Shown here piece after piece: positions 23,544-32,772 of a DNA stretch of 38,507 nt; within the stretch, counting starts at the first letter, position 1, and the number at the start of each line of letters is the position of its first letter. The notes beneath the pieces were generated by a model, which worked only from the letters and a program-made list of their open reading frames with translations, had not been told where the DNA came from and searched no databases. The DNA is from Lachnospiraceae bacterium (GTDB lineage Bacteria; Bacillota; Clostridia; Lachnospirales; Lachnospiraceae): contig JAQYAV010000072.1 in NCBI GenBank assembly GCA_029338675.1, positions 1 to 38,507 of the forward strand, written 5' to 3'. Both the position numbers and the translations under genes were made by a program.

Positions 23544-23560
23544 GTTACAAAAAAATTACA
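23544..23560 (-). promoter_or_regulatory. WalR(YycF)-like box upstream of the SH3/NlpC-P60 gene
   Basis: GTTACA, five bases, ATTACA; read on the minus strand this is TGTAAT-N5-TGTAAC, an exact match to the WalR consensus TGTWAH-N5-TGTWAH. It ends 12 bases above the -35 at 23573. Confidence 0.5.
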
Positions 23561-23572
23561 ATAAAAAAGGTG

Positions 23573-23601
23573 TTGACATAAAAAGTAAGTGTTGCTATAA
23601 T
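23573..23601 (+). promoter_or_regulatory. Consensus sigma-A promoter of the SH3/NlpC-P60 gene
   Basis: TTGACA (23573-23578), 17 bases, TATAAT (23596-23601): both hexamers perfect, optimal spacing. The leader is about 108 bases. Confidence 0.92.
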
Positions 23602-23606
23602 GAGAC

Positions 23607-23633
23607 TGTAACAAATTGTAACATTTTTGTAAT
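23607..23633 (+). promoter_or_regulatory. WalR-like repeats at the transcription start
   Basis: TGTAAC at 23607-23612 and 23617-23622, then TGTAAT at 23628-23633. The last two are five bases apart (exact WalR spacing), the first two are four apart. Another TGTAAC is at 23648. Placement at and after the start point suggests repression or autoregulatory tuning, while the upstream box suggests activation. Confidence 0.45.
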
Positions 23634-23716
23634 AAATTCAAATAAGATGTAACAAACGATAAAATTTGATACTTTTGGTTAAGAAAAATGTGTGTCAATT
23701 TTTTGGAGGTAATATA

Positions 23717-25096
23717 ATGAGAAAGAAAAAAAAGATTTTTGCTGCTTTTATCACGGCTGGTATGATTGCAAGCTCTTCAGGAGTTGTTAATATTCAGGCA
23801 AGTCAAGAGAAATATAGTGATAATAATGTTAGTTTGATTTCTGCAATTGATAATTATGTAGAAACAAATGATCAGGCTTTTATTAATGAATTTAATGACA
23901 GTATCCAGCTTTCACAGGATAATGTAAAATCATTTGATTCTGATAAAGTGGCTAACAAGGTAGAGGAAGAGCAGAAGGAAACTTCTGAAGTAACTGGGAG
24001 CATAGTTGCTGTAGCAGTTGATGACAGAGAGAATGTTAATCTTGATAACGAGAAAACAACAGAGGAAAATACAACAGAAGAAGCTACAACAGAAGAAACT
24101 ACAACAGAAGAAACTACAACAGAAGATGGTTCTTCTAGCGAGGAGGTTTCAGTTAGCTATCAGTCTTTTGAAGGTAAAGCCATAGTTACTGCAGGTGGAT
24201 ATGTAAATATCCGTAGTGGTGCAAGCACAGATGATTCAATAGTTGCTACAATTAACAATGGTGGTTTAGTTAATATAGAAGAAAATGGCAATGAGTGGTC
24301 ACTTGTTTCTTCTGGAAATTGTAAGGGATACATAAAGAATGATTTACTTGCTTTTGACGATGATGCAAGGGCATATGCAGATGCAAACTTAACAAAGGTT
24401 GCAGTAATCACTGCTTCATCATTATCATTAAGACAGGGACAGAGTACAGCAAGTGAGTGTCTTTCAATGTTACCTAATGGAGAAAGATACAGAGTTCTTG
24501 AAATTGGTAATGCATGGACAAAGGTCGAGGTTGATGATAGCTTATCAGGCTATGTAAGCAATGAATATATTGAAATTGGTTATAATACTTCTTCAGCTAC
24601 TGCTGTAGAAGCTTCACAGGATGATTCGTCAAATGAATCAGAAGACAATGATGATGAAGAGACAACAACTGAAGAAACTACAGAAGAATCATCAGAAGAC
24701 AATGATGAACCTGCAAGTGATGTACCTGCATCGTCAACAGGTATCGATATTGCAAATTTTGCATTACAATTTGTAGGAAATCCTTATGTTTGGGGTGGAA
24801 CAAGCCTTACAGAAGGTGCTGATTGTTCTGGTTTTGTAATGAGAGTTTTTGAGCATTTTCAATATCAACTTCCTAGAACAGCTGACGTTCAAGCTGAGGT
24901 TGGAACACCTATTAGTTTAGCAGCACTTGCACCTGGAGATTTATTATTCTATGATCATGGTTCAGGTTCTATACAGCACGTAGCAATTTATATTGGCGAT
25001 GGACAGATTGTTCATGCAAGTAACAGTACAACAGGTATTATTGTAAGTAACGCATACTACAGCACTCCATGCAAAGCTGTTAGAATAGCAGAGTAG
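23717..25096 (+). CDS. Secreted cell-wall hydrolase: two SH3b domains plus NlpC/P60
   Basis: 459 residues from ATG 23717 (GGAGG eight bases upstream). Signal peptide RKKKKIFAAFITAGMIASSS... with likely cleavage after NIQA. A Thr/Glu repeat linker (TTEE units, ~112-138) leads to SH3b domain 1 (~155-214, GGYVNIRSGAS) and domain 2 (~225-288, SSLSLRQGQST). A second acidic linker (~295-341) precedes NlpC/P60 (~342-459) with catalytic Cys370 in GADCSGF, His in QHVAIYIGDG and the third polar residue near IVHASNS. It should cut D-gamma-glutamyl-diaminopimelate bonds in peptide stems. The linker repeats are perfect in DNA (about 24062-24124) and may vary in copy number. Confidence 0.95.
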   Translation: MRKKKKIFAAFITAGMIASSSGVVNIQASQEKYSDNNVSLISAIDNYVETNDQAFINEFNDSIQLSQDNVKSFDSDKVANKVEEEQKETSEVTGSIVAVAVDDRENVNLDNEKTTEENTTEEATTEETTTEETTTEDGSSSEEVSVSYQSFEGKAIVTAGGYVNIRSGASTDDSIVATINNGGLVNIEENGNEWSLVSSGNCKGYIKNDLLAFDDDARAYADANLTKVAVITASSLSLRQGQSTASECLSMLPNGERYRVLEIGNAWTKVEVDDSLSGYVSNEYIEIGYNTSSATAVEASQDDSSNESEDNDDEETTTEETTEESSEDNDEPASDVPASSTGIDIANFALQFVGNPYVWGGTSLTEGADCSGFVMRVFEHFQYQLPRTADVQAEVGTPISLAALAPGDLLFYDHGSGSIQHVAIYIGDGQIVHASNSTTGIIVSNAYYSTPCKAVRIAE

Positions 25097-25121
25097 TAGT
25101 TCATATTTTAGGATAAGTTAG

Positions 25122-25159
25122 GGAGATATCTTTGATAAAAGGATATCTCCTTGCTTTTT
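25122..25159 (+). terminator. Intrinsic terminator after the NlpC/P60 gene
   Basis: GGAGATATC / GATATCTCC, 11-base loop, tail TTGCTTTTT. Confidence 0.88.
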
Positions 25160-25262
25160 ATAAATATGTTAAAAATATGTGAATTGTGCAAAATATAAAG
25201 TCAAAATAAGAGAAAAAAGTAGTAATATTATTCAAAAATCACTATGAAAAAAACAACTAGTG

Positions 25263-25271
25263 TGATATAAT
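25263..25271 (+). promoter_or_regulatory. Extended -10 promoter of hpf
   Basis: TG-A-TATAAT (25263-25271) is a perfect extended -10; there is no clear -35. Leader about 60 bases. Confidence 0.5.
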
Positions 25272-25339
25272 AGCTTTAATGTATCACTTTTATTATATAT
25301 TTGTGGCACATAAGTTTGACCAGAAAAGGAGTGGGGCAT

Positions 25340-25873
25340 ATGAATTACATAGTTAGTGGAAAAAACATTGAGGTTACTGAGGGTTTAAAATCTGCTATTT
25401 ATGACAAACTCGGGAGGTTAGAAAAGTTCTTTGCTGAAGACACAGACGTGCAGATAACATTTTCTGTTGAGAAAGAAAGACAGAAGATTGAAGTTACAAT
25501 TCCGATGAAAGGACACATTATCAGAGCTGAACAGTCAAGTGATGATATGTATGTATCTATAGATTTGGTTGTAGAAGTAATTGAACGTCAGGTTACAAGA
25601 TACAAGAAGAAGATTGTAGATAAAGAACAGAATGCAGCATATATTCAGAATGATTTCTTTAATGTTGATGAGGATGACTTAGACGATGAAGAAATTAAGA
25701 TTATCAGAAGTAAGAGATTTGCTGTAAAGCCAATGTATCCTGAAGATGCTTGTGTTCAGATGGATTTACTTGGTCATAATTTCTTTGTGTTCAGAAATGC
25801 TGAGACAGATGAAGTTAATGTGGTTTATAAGAGAAAAGGTAATACTTTTGGATTAATTGAACCAGAATTCTAA
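25340..25873 (+). CDS. hpf: Ribosome hibernation promoting factor, long form
   Basis: 177 residues from ATG 25340 with AAAAGGAG upstream. N-terminal S30AE/RaiA domain (~1-100: YIVSGKNIEVTEGLKSAIYDKL, EVTIPMKGHIIRAE, Lys/Arg-rich helix ERQVTRYKKKIVDK) binds the 30S subunit; an acidic linker; C-terminal domain (~120-177: IIRSKRFAVKPMYPEDACVQMDLLGHNFFVFRN) pairs two factors, so 70S ribosomes dimerise to 100S in resting cells. Long HPF is the usual form in Firmicutes, and hpf next to secA is a common gene order there. It has its own promoter and terminator. Confidence 0.95.
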   Translation: MNYIVSGKNIEVTEGLKSAIYDKLGRLEKFFAEDTDVQITFSVEKERQKIEVTIPMKGHIIRAEQSSDDMYVSIDLVVEVIERQVTRYKKKIVDKEQNAAYIQNDFFNVDEDDLDDEEIKIIRSKRFAVKPMYPEDACVQMDLLGHNFFVFRNAETDEVNVVYKRKGNTFGLIEPEF

Positions 25874-25892
25874 AATTCAATAATGTGATTTG

Positions 25893-25937
25893 AGAGCCAG
25901 ATTGTATTTATACAGTCTGGCTCTTTAGTTTCCTTTT
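25893..25937 (+). terminator. Intrinsic terminator of hpf
   Basis: GAGCCAGA / TCTGGCTC stem with inner TGTAT / ATACA continuation; T-rich tail. Confidence 0.82.
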
Positions 25938-26005
25938 TAAGGAAGTTATATATAATGATTATTATAATTCATAGGTAGTAAGAAAAAACTTGCCATGATG
26001 GTAGT

Positions 26006-26035
26006 TTGATGATATATTTAAGTTTATGATAGAAT
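26006..26035 (+). promoter_or_regulatory. Promoter candidate for secA
   Basis: TTGATG (26006-26011), 18 bases, TAGAAT (26030-26035), 80 bases before the start codon. Confidence 0.4.
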
Positions 26036-26114
26036 GCAGATATTATGGATATGGTGTATTCTCATATATAAACCATCCTACAGTGTGATAGGATACGTAT
26101 TTTGGAGGTATAGC

Positions 26115-28682
26115 ATGAGCCTGTTTGAGAAGGTGTTTGGTACACATAGCGAAAGAGAATTAAAGAGGATTTATCCTATTGTTGATAAGATAGAAGCCCT
26201 TGATCAAGATATGCAAAAGTTAAGTGACAGTGAGTTAAGAGCTAAAACTGATGAATTTAAAGAAAGATTATCAAAGGGTGAGACATTAGATGATCTTTTA
26301 GTAGAAGCTTTTGCTGTTGTTAGAGAAGCTGCTATGAGAGTGCTTGGAATTAAGCATTATAGAGTACAGCTTATTGGTGGTGTTTTATTACATCAAGGAA
26401 GAATTCCAGAGATGAGAACTGGTGAAGGTAAAACTTTGGTATCTACTTTACCAGCATATCTTAATGCACTTGAGGGGAAAGGCGTACACATTGTTACTGT
26501 AAATGATTATCTTGCTAAGCGTGATGCTGAGTGGATGGGGCAGATACATGAGTTTTTAGGTTTAAAGGTTGGCGTAATTCTTAATAGTGATAAGAATGAT
26601 GAGAGAAGAGCAGCATATAATTGTGACATTACATATGTTACAAATAATGAGTTGGGATTCGATTATTTACGTGACAACATGGTTATATATAAAGAACAGC
26701 TAGTTCAAAGAGAACTTAACTATGCAATCGTGGATGAGGTTGACTCTGTATTAATTGATGAGGCCAGAACTCCGCTTATTATTTCGGGTCAGAGTGGTAA
26801 GTCGACAGATTTATATAAGATGTGTGATTATCTTGCTAGACGAATGAAGAGAGGTACTGCTTCAATGGAGCTTAGCAAGATGGATGCTATTATGGGTAAT
26901 GCCATTGAGGAAGATGGAGATTATCTTGTTGATGAGAAGGATAAAGAGGTAGTACTTACTGAGCAAGGTGTTAAGGAAGTAGAGCAGTTCTTCCACATTG
27001 ACAATTTCTCTGATGCAGAGAATATTGATATTCAACACAATATGATTATGGCACTTCGTGCACATGCCCTTATGTTCAAGGATAAAGATTATGTTGTAAA
27101 GGATGACGAAGTTCTTATCGTAGATGAGTTCACTGGACGTATTATGCCAGGTAGACGTTTTTCAGATGGTTTACATCAGGCAATTGAGGCAAAGGAAAAT
27201 GTTAAGGTTAAGAGAGAAAGTAAGACACTTGCTACAATTACTTTCCAGAATTTCTTCAATAAATATAAGAAAAAAGCAGGTATGACAGGTACGGCTCTTA
27301 CTGAGGAAGAAGAATTTAGAGAAATTTATGGAATGGATGTTGTTGTTGTTCCAACAAATCTTCCAGTTCAGAGAATTGATCATCAGGATTCTATATTCAA
27401 AACAAAGAAAGAAAAGCTTAACGCTATTGTTGAGGCGGTTGAAGAAGCACATAGAAAAGGTCAGCCAGTCTTGGTTGGTACAATAACTATTGATTCATCA
27501 GAAGAATTAAGTAAAATGCTTACTAAGAGAGGAATTAAGCATAAAGTACTTAATGCAAAGTTCCATGAGTTGGAAGCAGAAATAGTAGCAGATGCAGGTC
27601 AGATGGGCGCGGTTACAATTGCAACTAATATGGCAGGTCGTGGTACTGATATTAAGCTTGGAGAAGGTGTGGCAGAATTAGGCGGTCTTAAGATTATTGG
27701 TACAGAAAGACATGAGTCAAGACGTATTGATAACCAGTTACGTGGACGTGCTGGTAGACAGGGTGATAAGGGTGAATCAAAATTCTACTTATCATTAGAT
27801 GATGATTTAATGAGATTGTTTGGTTCAGAAAGAGTAAAATCTGTATATGACGCGCTTAAGATACCAGAGGGCGAAGAAATTCAGCATAAGACTGTAACAA
27901 ACTTTATTGAAAAAGCACAAAAGAAGATAGAGTCAAACAACTTTGCCATCAGAAAGAGCTTATTGGAGTATGATCAGGTTAATAACGAACAAAGAGAAGT
28001 TATTTACGCTGAAAGAAGAAGAGTTCTTGATGGGGAGAACATGAGAGATGTTATTTTCAAGATGATTCAGGATACTGTAGAAACATATGTTAACAAAACA
28101 TGTTCATCAGAGGTACCTGCTTCAGAATGGGAGATTGGTGAATTAAATAAATTACTTATTCCAATTATTCCGTATGAGAAGATTGAGCTTACAGAAAAAG
28201 AGTTAAAGTCTAGCAATGTTGATAGCTTAAAGCAACGTTTGAAAGAAGAAGCTGCTAAGATATATGAGGATAAGGAATCAGAATTCCCAGATATTGAGCA
28301 GTTTAGAGAGATAGAGCGAGTAGTGCTGTTGAAGGTTATTGATAAGAAGTGGATGGCACATATTGATGACATGACACAGCTTAGACAAGGTATTTCATTA
28401 CAGTCGTATGGTAGCAAGGATCCTAGAGTGGAATATAAATTTGCTGGATATGATATGTTTAATGAAATGACTGCTGCAATTTGTGAAGAAACAGTAAGAA
28501 TGATCTTACACGTTAGGATTGAGCAGAAGGTAGAGAGAGAAGAGGTTGCTAAGGTAACTGGTACAAATAGAGACGACTCAGCAAAGAAAGGACCTATAAA
28601 GCGTGAGAGTGCTAAAATAGGTCGAAATGATCCATGTCCATGTGGAAGTGGAAAGAAATATAAGCAATGCTGTGGCCGATAG
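26115..28682 (+). CDS. secA: Preprotein translocase ATPase SecA
   Basis: 855 residues from ATG 26115 (GGAGG upstream); the open frame back to 26034 has no ribosome site. Motifs in order: [13 protein letters not shown], Walker [11 protein letters not shown] (~102), [28 protein letters not shown], Walker [53 protein letters not shown] and the C-terminal zinc motif [13 protein letters not shown] that binds SecB or phospholipid and ribosomes. It drives export through SecYEG at the membrane. Length normal. The next gene is prfB, the common Firmicutes order secA-prfB. Confidence 0.97.
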   Translation: MSLFEKVFGTHSERELKRIYPIVDKIEALDQDMQKLSDSELRAKTDEFKERLSKGETLDDLLVEAFAVVREAAMRVLGIKHYRVQLIGGVLLHQGRIPEMRTGEGKTLVSTLPAYLNALEGKGVHIVTVNDYLAKRDAEWMGQIHEFLGLKVGVILNSDKNDERRAAYNCDITYVTNNELGFDYLRDNMVIYKEQLVQRELNYAIVDEVDSVLIDEARTPLIISGQSGKSTDLYKMCDYLARRMKRGTASMELSKMDAIMGNAIEEDGDYLVDEKDKEVVLTEQGVKEVEQFFHIDNFSDAENIDIQHNMIMALRAHALMFKDKDYVVKDDEVLIVDEFTGRIMPGRRFSDGLHQAIEAKENVKVKRESKTLATITFQNFFNKYKKKAGMTGTALTEEEEFREIYGMDVVVVPTNLPVQRIDHQDSIFKTKKEKLNAIVEAVEEAHRKGQPVLVGTITIDSSEELSKMLTKRGIKHKVLNAKFHELEAEIVADAGQMGAVTIATNMAGRGTDIKLGEGVAELGGLKIIGTERHESRRIDNQLRGRAGRQGDKGESKFYLSLDDDLMRLFGSERVKSVYDALKIPEGEEIQHKTVTNFIEKAQKKIESNNFAIRKSLLEYDQVNNEQREVIYAERRRVLDGENMRDVIFKMIQDTVETYVNKTCSSEVPASEWEIGELNKLLIPIIPYEKIELTEKELKSSNVDSLKQRLKEEAAKIYEDKESEFPDIEQFREIERVVLLKVIDKKWMAHIDDMTQLRQGISLQSYGSKDPRVEYKFAGYDMFNEMTAAICEETVRMILHVRIEQKVEREEVAKVTGTNRDDSAKKGPIKRESAKIGRNDPCPCGSGKKYKQCCGR

Positions 28683-28689
28683 TATAGTG

Positions 28690-28721
28690 AAATTATATAG
28701 CAAAATTATATAGCAAAATTA
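28690..28721 (+). repeat. 13-base tandem repeat between secA and prfB
   Basis: AAATTATATAGCA occurs at 28690-28702 and 28703-28715, then AAATTA at 28716-28721. Probably a replication-slippage product. Confidence 0.8.
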
Positions 28722-28743
28722 ATTTGTGAAGTAGGTGAGGTAA

Positions 28744-29857
28744 GTGATTGAACTTGATCAGTACAAGTTTATGCTAAATGAATACAAGACACCACTTATT
28801 GAAGTGAGGGATTCACTTTGACATACCTGGCAAAAAAACTAGAATTGAACAGTTAGAATTAGGTATGGAGGTCCCAGGATTTTGGGACGATGTTCAAAAA
28901 AGCCAGGATGTGATGAAGGAGTTAAAAGGTCTTAAGGATGCTATAGAAGAATACGACAGAATAAAGTCTATGTATGATGATATAGAGGTACTTATTGAGA
29001 TGGCAGAAGAAGAAAATGACAGTAGCCTTCTTGAAGACATTTCTGCTATGGCAGATGAGTTTAAGATTTCCTTTGATGAATTTAGGATAAAAACCTTATT
29101 GTCTGGCGAATTTGATACAAATAACGCTGTAGTGACGATTCACGCAGGAACTGGTGGTACAGAATCCTGTGACTGGGTAAGTATGTTGTACAGAATGTAT
29201 ACACGATGGGCTGACAAAAAAGGATACGGCGTAGAAGTATTAGATTATTTAGATGGAGAAGAAGCTGGAATAAAAACAGTAACATTTCAAGTGAATGGTC
29301 TTAATGCATATGGATACTTGAAATCAGAAAAAGGTGTTCATAGATTAGTTAGAATCTCGCCATTTAATGCGGCAGGAAAAAGACAGACATCATTTGCTTC
29401 TGTGGATGTAATGCCAGAGCTTGATAATGATATTACAGTAGATATTAATGAAGAAGATTTGAAGATAGATACATATCGATCAAGTGGCGCAGGTGGTCAG
29501 CATGTAAATAAGACGGAATCTGCAATACGAATTACACACAAACCTACGGGAATAGTTGTTCAATGTCAGAATGAACGTTCACAACATAGTAATAAAGATA
29601 AGGCAATGAAAATGTTGGCTGCTAAGCTTTATTTGCTTAAACAACAAGAAAATCTAGATAAAATATCAGATATTAGAGGCGAGATTAGTGAAAATGGCTT
29701 TGGAAGCCAGATTAGATCGTATGTCTTGCAACCATATACAATGGTAAAGGATCACAGAAACAATCACGAAAGTGGTAATGCGCAAGCGGTACTTGATGGA
29801 GATTTGGATTCGTTTATTAATGCGTACTTGAAATGGATTAGTTTAGGTGAGGAGTGA
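28744..29857 (+). CDS. prfB: Peptide chain release factor 2 with programmed +1 frameshift
   Basis: GTG at 28744 (AGGTGAGG upstream) opens 25 codons (VIELDQYKFMLNEYK...RDSL), then in-frame TGA at 28819-28821. The slippery CTT-TGA-C lets ribosomes shift +1 at CTT and continue as DIPGKKTRIEQ from 28820, giving 370 residues. The internal Shine-Dalgarno-like AGGG is at 28807-28810, five bases before CTT (three in Escherichia). The TGA is codon 26, as in Escherichia. RF2 then shows the SPF stop-codon motif (ISPFNAAGKRQTSF) and SGAGGQHVN, the peptidyl-tRNA hydrolysis loop. RF2 reads TGA and TAA, so low RF2 favours the shift: an autoregulatory circuit. Not a pseudogene. Confidence 0.96.
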
Positions 29858-29861
29858 TTTC

Positions 29862-30344
29862 ATGGCTGAAGTAAAATACGTTGTGTTCTCTCTCGGAGAG
29901 CAAAGATATGGTATTAAGTTGGATAAAGTTAATGGAATAGAAGAGGATTATGTTATTTCTGCTTCGCATTACGAGTCGAATGATATTAAGGGAATTATTC
30001 ATTTACGAAATATGATTATTCCAGTTTTTGATCTAAAAAGAAAATTTGGCCTAGTTGGACGAGACAACACAAAAGCAAGAGGTATTATTTTAACTGAAAT
30101 TCATGGATATAATCTTGCAATCGAGGTTGATCGTGTAGTAGGTATATATGAAGTAGATAGTCAAAGGGATATTAATCCGATGCCAAAGGTTGTCTGTAAT
30201 TCAGACAATAAGTGCTTGGTTGAAGTGATGAATATAAATGACGCTGTAAAAAATAATGATGTAGTAGTAAATATATCTGTTGATAAGCTTCTTACAAATA
30301 ATCAAATGCAAGAGTTATCAGAGGCGTTGGAAAAAAAGAATTAG
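29862..30344 (+). CDS. cheW: CheW-domain protein
   Basis: 160 residues from ATG 29862 with GGAG eight bases upstream. One CheW fold: VVFSLGEQRYGIKLDKVNGI, IKGIIHLRNMIIPVFDLKRKFGL, ARGIILTEIHGYNLAIEVDRVVG. CheW couples chemoreceptors to the kinase CheA at the membrane. It stands alone between prfB and hom with no other chemotaxis gene nearby. It starts four bases after prfB. Either a second CheW serving a separate receptor set or a CheV-like remnant without its receiver domain; a YjfB-like gene elsewhere in the window also hints at motility. Confidence 0.88.
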   Translation: MAEVKYVVFSLGEQRYGIKLDKVNGIEEDYVISASHYESNDIKGIIHLRNMIIPVFDLKRKFGLVGRDNTKARGIILTEIHGYNLAIEVDRVVGIYEVDSQRDINPMPKVVCNSDNKCLVEVMNINDAVKNNDVVVNISVDKLLTNNQMQELSEALEKKN

Positions 30345-30365
30345 AGGATATAAGGAGATGCAAAA

Positions 30366-31571
30366 ATGATCAACGTAGCAGTGCTTGGATACGGTACAGT
30401 AGGTTCAGGAGTTGTTGAAGTAATAACAAAGAATAAGGACAGTATAGAGAAGAGAATTGGAAAAGAAATCAACATTAAATATGTATTGGATTTAAGAGAG
30501 TTTCCAGGAGATCCAGTACAGGATATTCTTGTTCATGATTATGAGACAATTGTCAATGATAAAGAGGTAGAAATAGTTGTTGAGGTTATGGGTGGAATTA
30601 AACCTGCTTATGATTTTGTTAAACGTGCTCTTGAAGCTGGTAAGAGTGTTGCTACTTCAAATAAGGAATTAGTTGCAGCCCATGGAGCAGAATTGCTTAA
30701 GGTTGCAAAAAGTAATAATGTAAACTTCTTATTTGAGGCAAGCGTTGGCGGCGGAATACCTATAATTAGACCTATTAATCAGTCACTTACTGCTGACAAG
30801 ATTACAGAGATAACAGGTATTCTCAATGGTACAACTAACTACATTTTGTCAAAGATGACTGATGAAGGACTTGATTTTGATACAGTATTAAAAACTGCTC
30901 AGGAGAAGGGTTATGCAGAGAGAAATCCAGAGGCAGATGTTGAAGGCTATGATGCTTGTAGAAAAATTGCCATCTTAACTTCATTAGCTTATGGCAAGCA
31001 GGTTGATTATCAAGATATTTATACAGAAGGTATCACAAAAATAACTAAAACTGATATACAGTATGCTAAGAAGCTTGGCGCTGCAATCAAATTATTTGGT
31101 ACAAGTAAGAATATAGATGGAACAATTTACTCAATGGTTGCACCATATATGATTAATTCAGAGCATACATTATACAATGTAAATGGTGTATTTAATGGAA
31201 TATTTATACATGGTAATATGCTTGGAGATACTATGTTCTATGGTCGTGGTGCAGGAAAGCTTCCTACTGCAAGTGCAGTTGTTGCAGATGTTGTTGATGC
31301 AGCAAAACATAGTGGAACAAATATTATGACAATTTGGGAAGAAGAGAAGATTACTTTAGGTAATATGGAGAACTTTAAGTGTAAGTTCTTTGTTCGTGTT
31401 AAAGATACTAACAAGCAGGATATAGAAAAGACTTTTGGAAATGTATCTTTTGTTGAAGTAGAAGGTGTTAATGATGAATTAGCATTTGTAACAGATGTTA
31501 TTTCGGAAGGTGAATTCGATAACCTTATCAAAAACTATACTTTGATTAATAGAATCAGAACAGCATTTTAA
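30366..31571 (+). CDS. hom: Homoserine dehydrogenase
   Basis: 401 residues. It reduces aspartate semialdehyde to homoserine with NAD(P)H, leading to Thr and Met. NAD motif VAVLGYGTVGSGVVEV at 4-19; SNKELVAAHG; EASVGGGIPIIRPI; GILNGTTNYILSKM; PEADVEGYDACRKI; PTASAVVADVVDA. A C-terminal ACT-like part (~330-401, KCKFFVRVKDTNKQDI...) is present, suggesting threonine feedback. AAGGAGAT precedes the ATG by a few bases. It follows cheW by 21 bases and could share its transcript. Confidence 0.95.
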   Translation: MINVAVLGYGTVGSGVVEVITKNKDSIEKRIGKEINIKYVLDLREFPGDPVQDILVHDYETIVNDKEVEIVVEVMGGIKPAYDFVKRALEAGKSVATSNKELVAAHGAELLKVAKSNNVNFLFEASVGGGIPIIRPINQSLTADKITEITGILNGTTNYILSKMTDEGLDFDTVLKTAQEKGYAERNPEADVEGYDACRKIAILTSLAYGKQVDYQDIYTEGITKITKTDIQYAKKLGAAIKLFGTSKNIDGTIYSMVAPYMINSEHTLYNVNGVFNGIFIHGNMLGDTMFYGRGAGKLPTASAVVADVVDAAKHSGTNIMTIWEEEKITLGNMENFKCKFFVRVKDTNKQDIEKTFGNVSFVEVEGVNDELAFVTDVISEGEFDNLIKNYTLINRIRTAF

Positions 31572-31592
31572 TAGAATATTATTTTGATGATT

Positions 31593-31640
31593 TTAGAACA
31601 CATTTTACTAACTACAAAAGGTTTGTTTGATGTGTTCTAA
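31593..31640. repeat. 11-base inverted repeat after hom
   Basis: TTAGAACACAT (31593-31603) and ATGTGTTCTAA (31630-31640), 26-base loop, no T-run. Could be a 3' stabilising hairpin for hom or an operator for the next gene. Confidence 0.5.
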
Positions 31641-31705
31641 ATTCGTTGTAATGCTATTTGATGAATATGCTACTTTGAATAGTGATGAAAAGGAGAATTG
31701 CAAAA

Positions 31706-32200
31706 ATGGAACAGTCTAAAAGTAAACGAATGGATTATATTACATGGGACCAATATTTTATGGGTATTGCTATAATGTCTGCTGCTAGAAGCAAGGATCC
31801 TGGAACACAGGTCGGAGCTTGCATAGTTGATTCGGATAATAGAATATTGTCTGTAGGGTATAATGGAATGCCTACAGGTTGCAATGATGATGACATGCCT
31901 TGGAGTAGAGAGGGCGAAGATTTAGAAAGTAAATATTTTTTTGTGTGTCATGCAGAATTGAATGCAATACTTAATTATCGTGGTGGAACTCTTAAGGGAG
32001 CCAGATGCTATTCAACTTTATTTCCATGTAACGAATGTGCCAAGGCAATAATTCAAAGTGGAATTAAGGAAGTAATTTATAAGTCTGATAAATATGCTGA
32101 TACAACTTCAACTATAGCATCGAAGAGAATGTTTGATATGGCTGGAGTAAAATATACAGCGTATGAAAATATGCACAAAATGATAGAAATTGAGCTTTAA
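31706..32200 (+). CDS. Deoxycytidylate deaminase (dCMP deaminase)
   Basis: 164 residues from ATG 31706 (AAAAGGAG upstream; ATGs at 31682 and 31685 precede that site). It converts dCMP to dUMP, feeding dTMP synthesis. Visible: YFMGIAIMSAARSKDPGTQVGA, VGYNGMPTGCNDDDMPW, the zinc motif CHAELNAIL (His and catalytic Glu), and PCNECAKAI with the two zinc Cys. Length fits ComEB/dCMP deaminase rather than cytidine deaminase, which is shorter and lacks the YNG-P region. Stand-alone in its own likely transcript. Confidence 0.94.
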   Translation: MEQSKSKRMDYITWDQYFMGIAIMSAARSKDPGTQVGACIVDSDNRILSVGYNGMPTGCNDDDMPWSREGEDLESKYFFVCHAELNAILNYRGGTLKGARCYSTLFPCNECAKAIIQSGIKEVIYKSDKYADTTSTIASKRMFDMAGVKYTAYENMHKMIEIEL

Positions 32201-32232
32201 GAAAATAGTTTACGAAAGGGAATTTTCAATAT

Positions 32233-32772
32233 ATGACAGAAGCAAAATCTAAATCTGTAACAATGAATTTTTCTGCATTATATAGTTATATACTTAACAC
32301 TAACTACAGAAGTGTGCCGGGAATTATGGGTCTGGCATTGAGTGCAGGTGCTATCGTATTATTGATAGTTGGTTGGGACAAGCTTTATATTGGTAGAAAA
32401 ATAATGATAATAATTGTAGCATTAATTTTTACGGTTATTAATCCGTTGATGCTTGCGTTAAAAACGTTGCAACAGCTAAAACTTAGTCCTTCATACAAAA
32501 AACCATTAGATTATACTTTCCATAATGAGGGAATAACAATTTCCCAAGGAGAGATTAGTCAGTCTATAGAGTGGAGCAATATTTATCGTTTGATGATGAC
32601 TAAAAAGATGCTTGCAATATATACAAATCGAATAAATGCATTTGTTATTCCATTGTCAGAACTTGGCGAGGATAGAGGTAAAATTATATCTTCTTTAGTT
32701 CAGTTTACAGTGGATTATAAACCGATATTAAGTGGAAATTTAAAGGGGTATAAAAGTGGAAAAGGAATATAA
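32233..32772 (+). CDS. YcxB-like membrane protein
   Basis: 179 residues. Two membrane helices (~30-46 and ~54-76), then a soluble C-terminal domain: LDYTFHNEGITISQGEISQS, IEWSNIYRLMMTKKMLAIYT, FVIPLSEL. The order 'hydrophobic hairpin, then PH-like YcxB domain' is recognised in the YcxB-like family; function unknown. The 3' end overlaps tsaE by 17 bases, so it is coupled to the t6A genes that follow. Confidence 0.75.
   Translation: MTEAKSKSVTMNFSALYSYILNTNYRSVPGIMGLALSAGAIVLLIVGWDKLYIGRKIMIIIVALIFTVINPLMLALKTLQQLKLSPSYKKPLDYTFHNEGITISQGEISQSIEWSNIYRLMMTKKMLAIYTNRINAFVIPLSELGEDRGKIISSLVQFTVDYKPILSGNLKGYKSGKGI

Noticed and set aside
24062-24124. ACAACAGAAGAA repeats as a CRISPR-like or mobile repeat
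   Set aside because: They encode the Thr-Thr-Glu-Glu linker of the secreted hydrolase; an in-gene low-complexity repeat.
26034-26114. Upstream in-frame extension of secA as a SecM-like leader
   Set aside because: It is only the open frame in front of the real start. It overlaps the predicted promoter and has no ribosome site.
28819-28821. In-frame TGA in prfB as a pseudogene mark
   Set aside because: Position at codon 26, the CTT-TGA-C slip site and the intact downstream RF2 frame show the known programmed frameshift.
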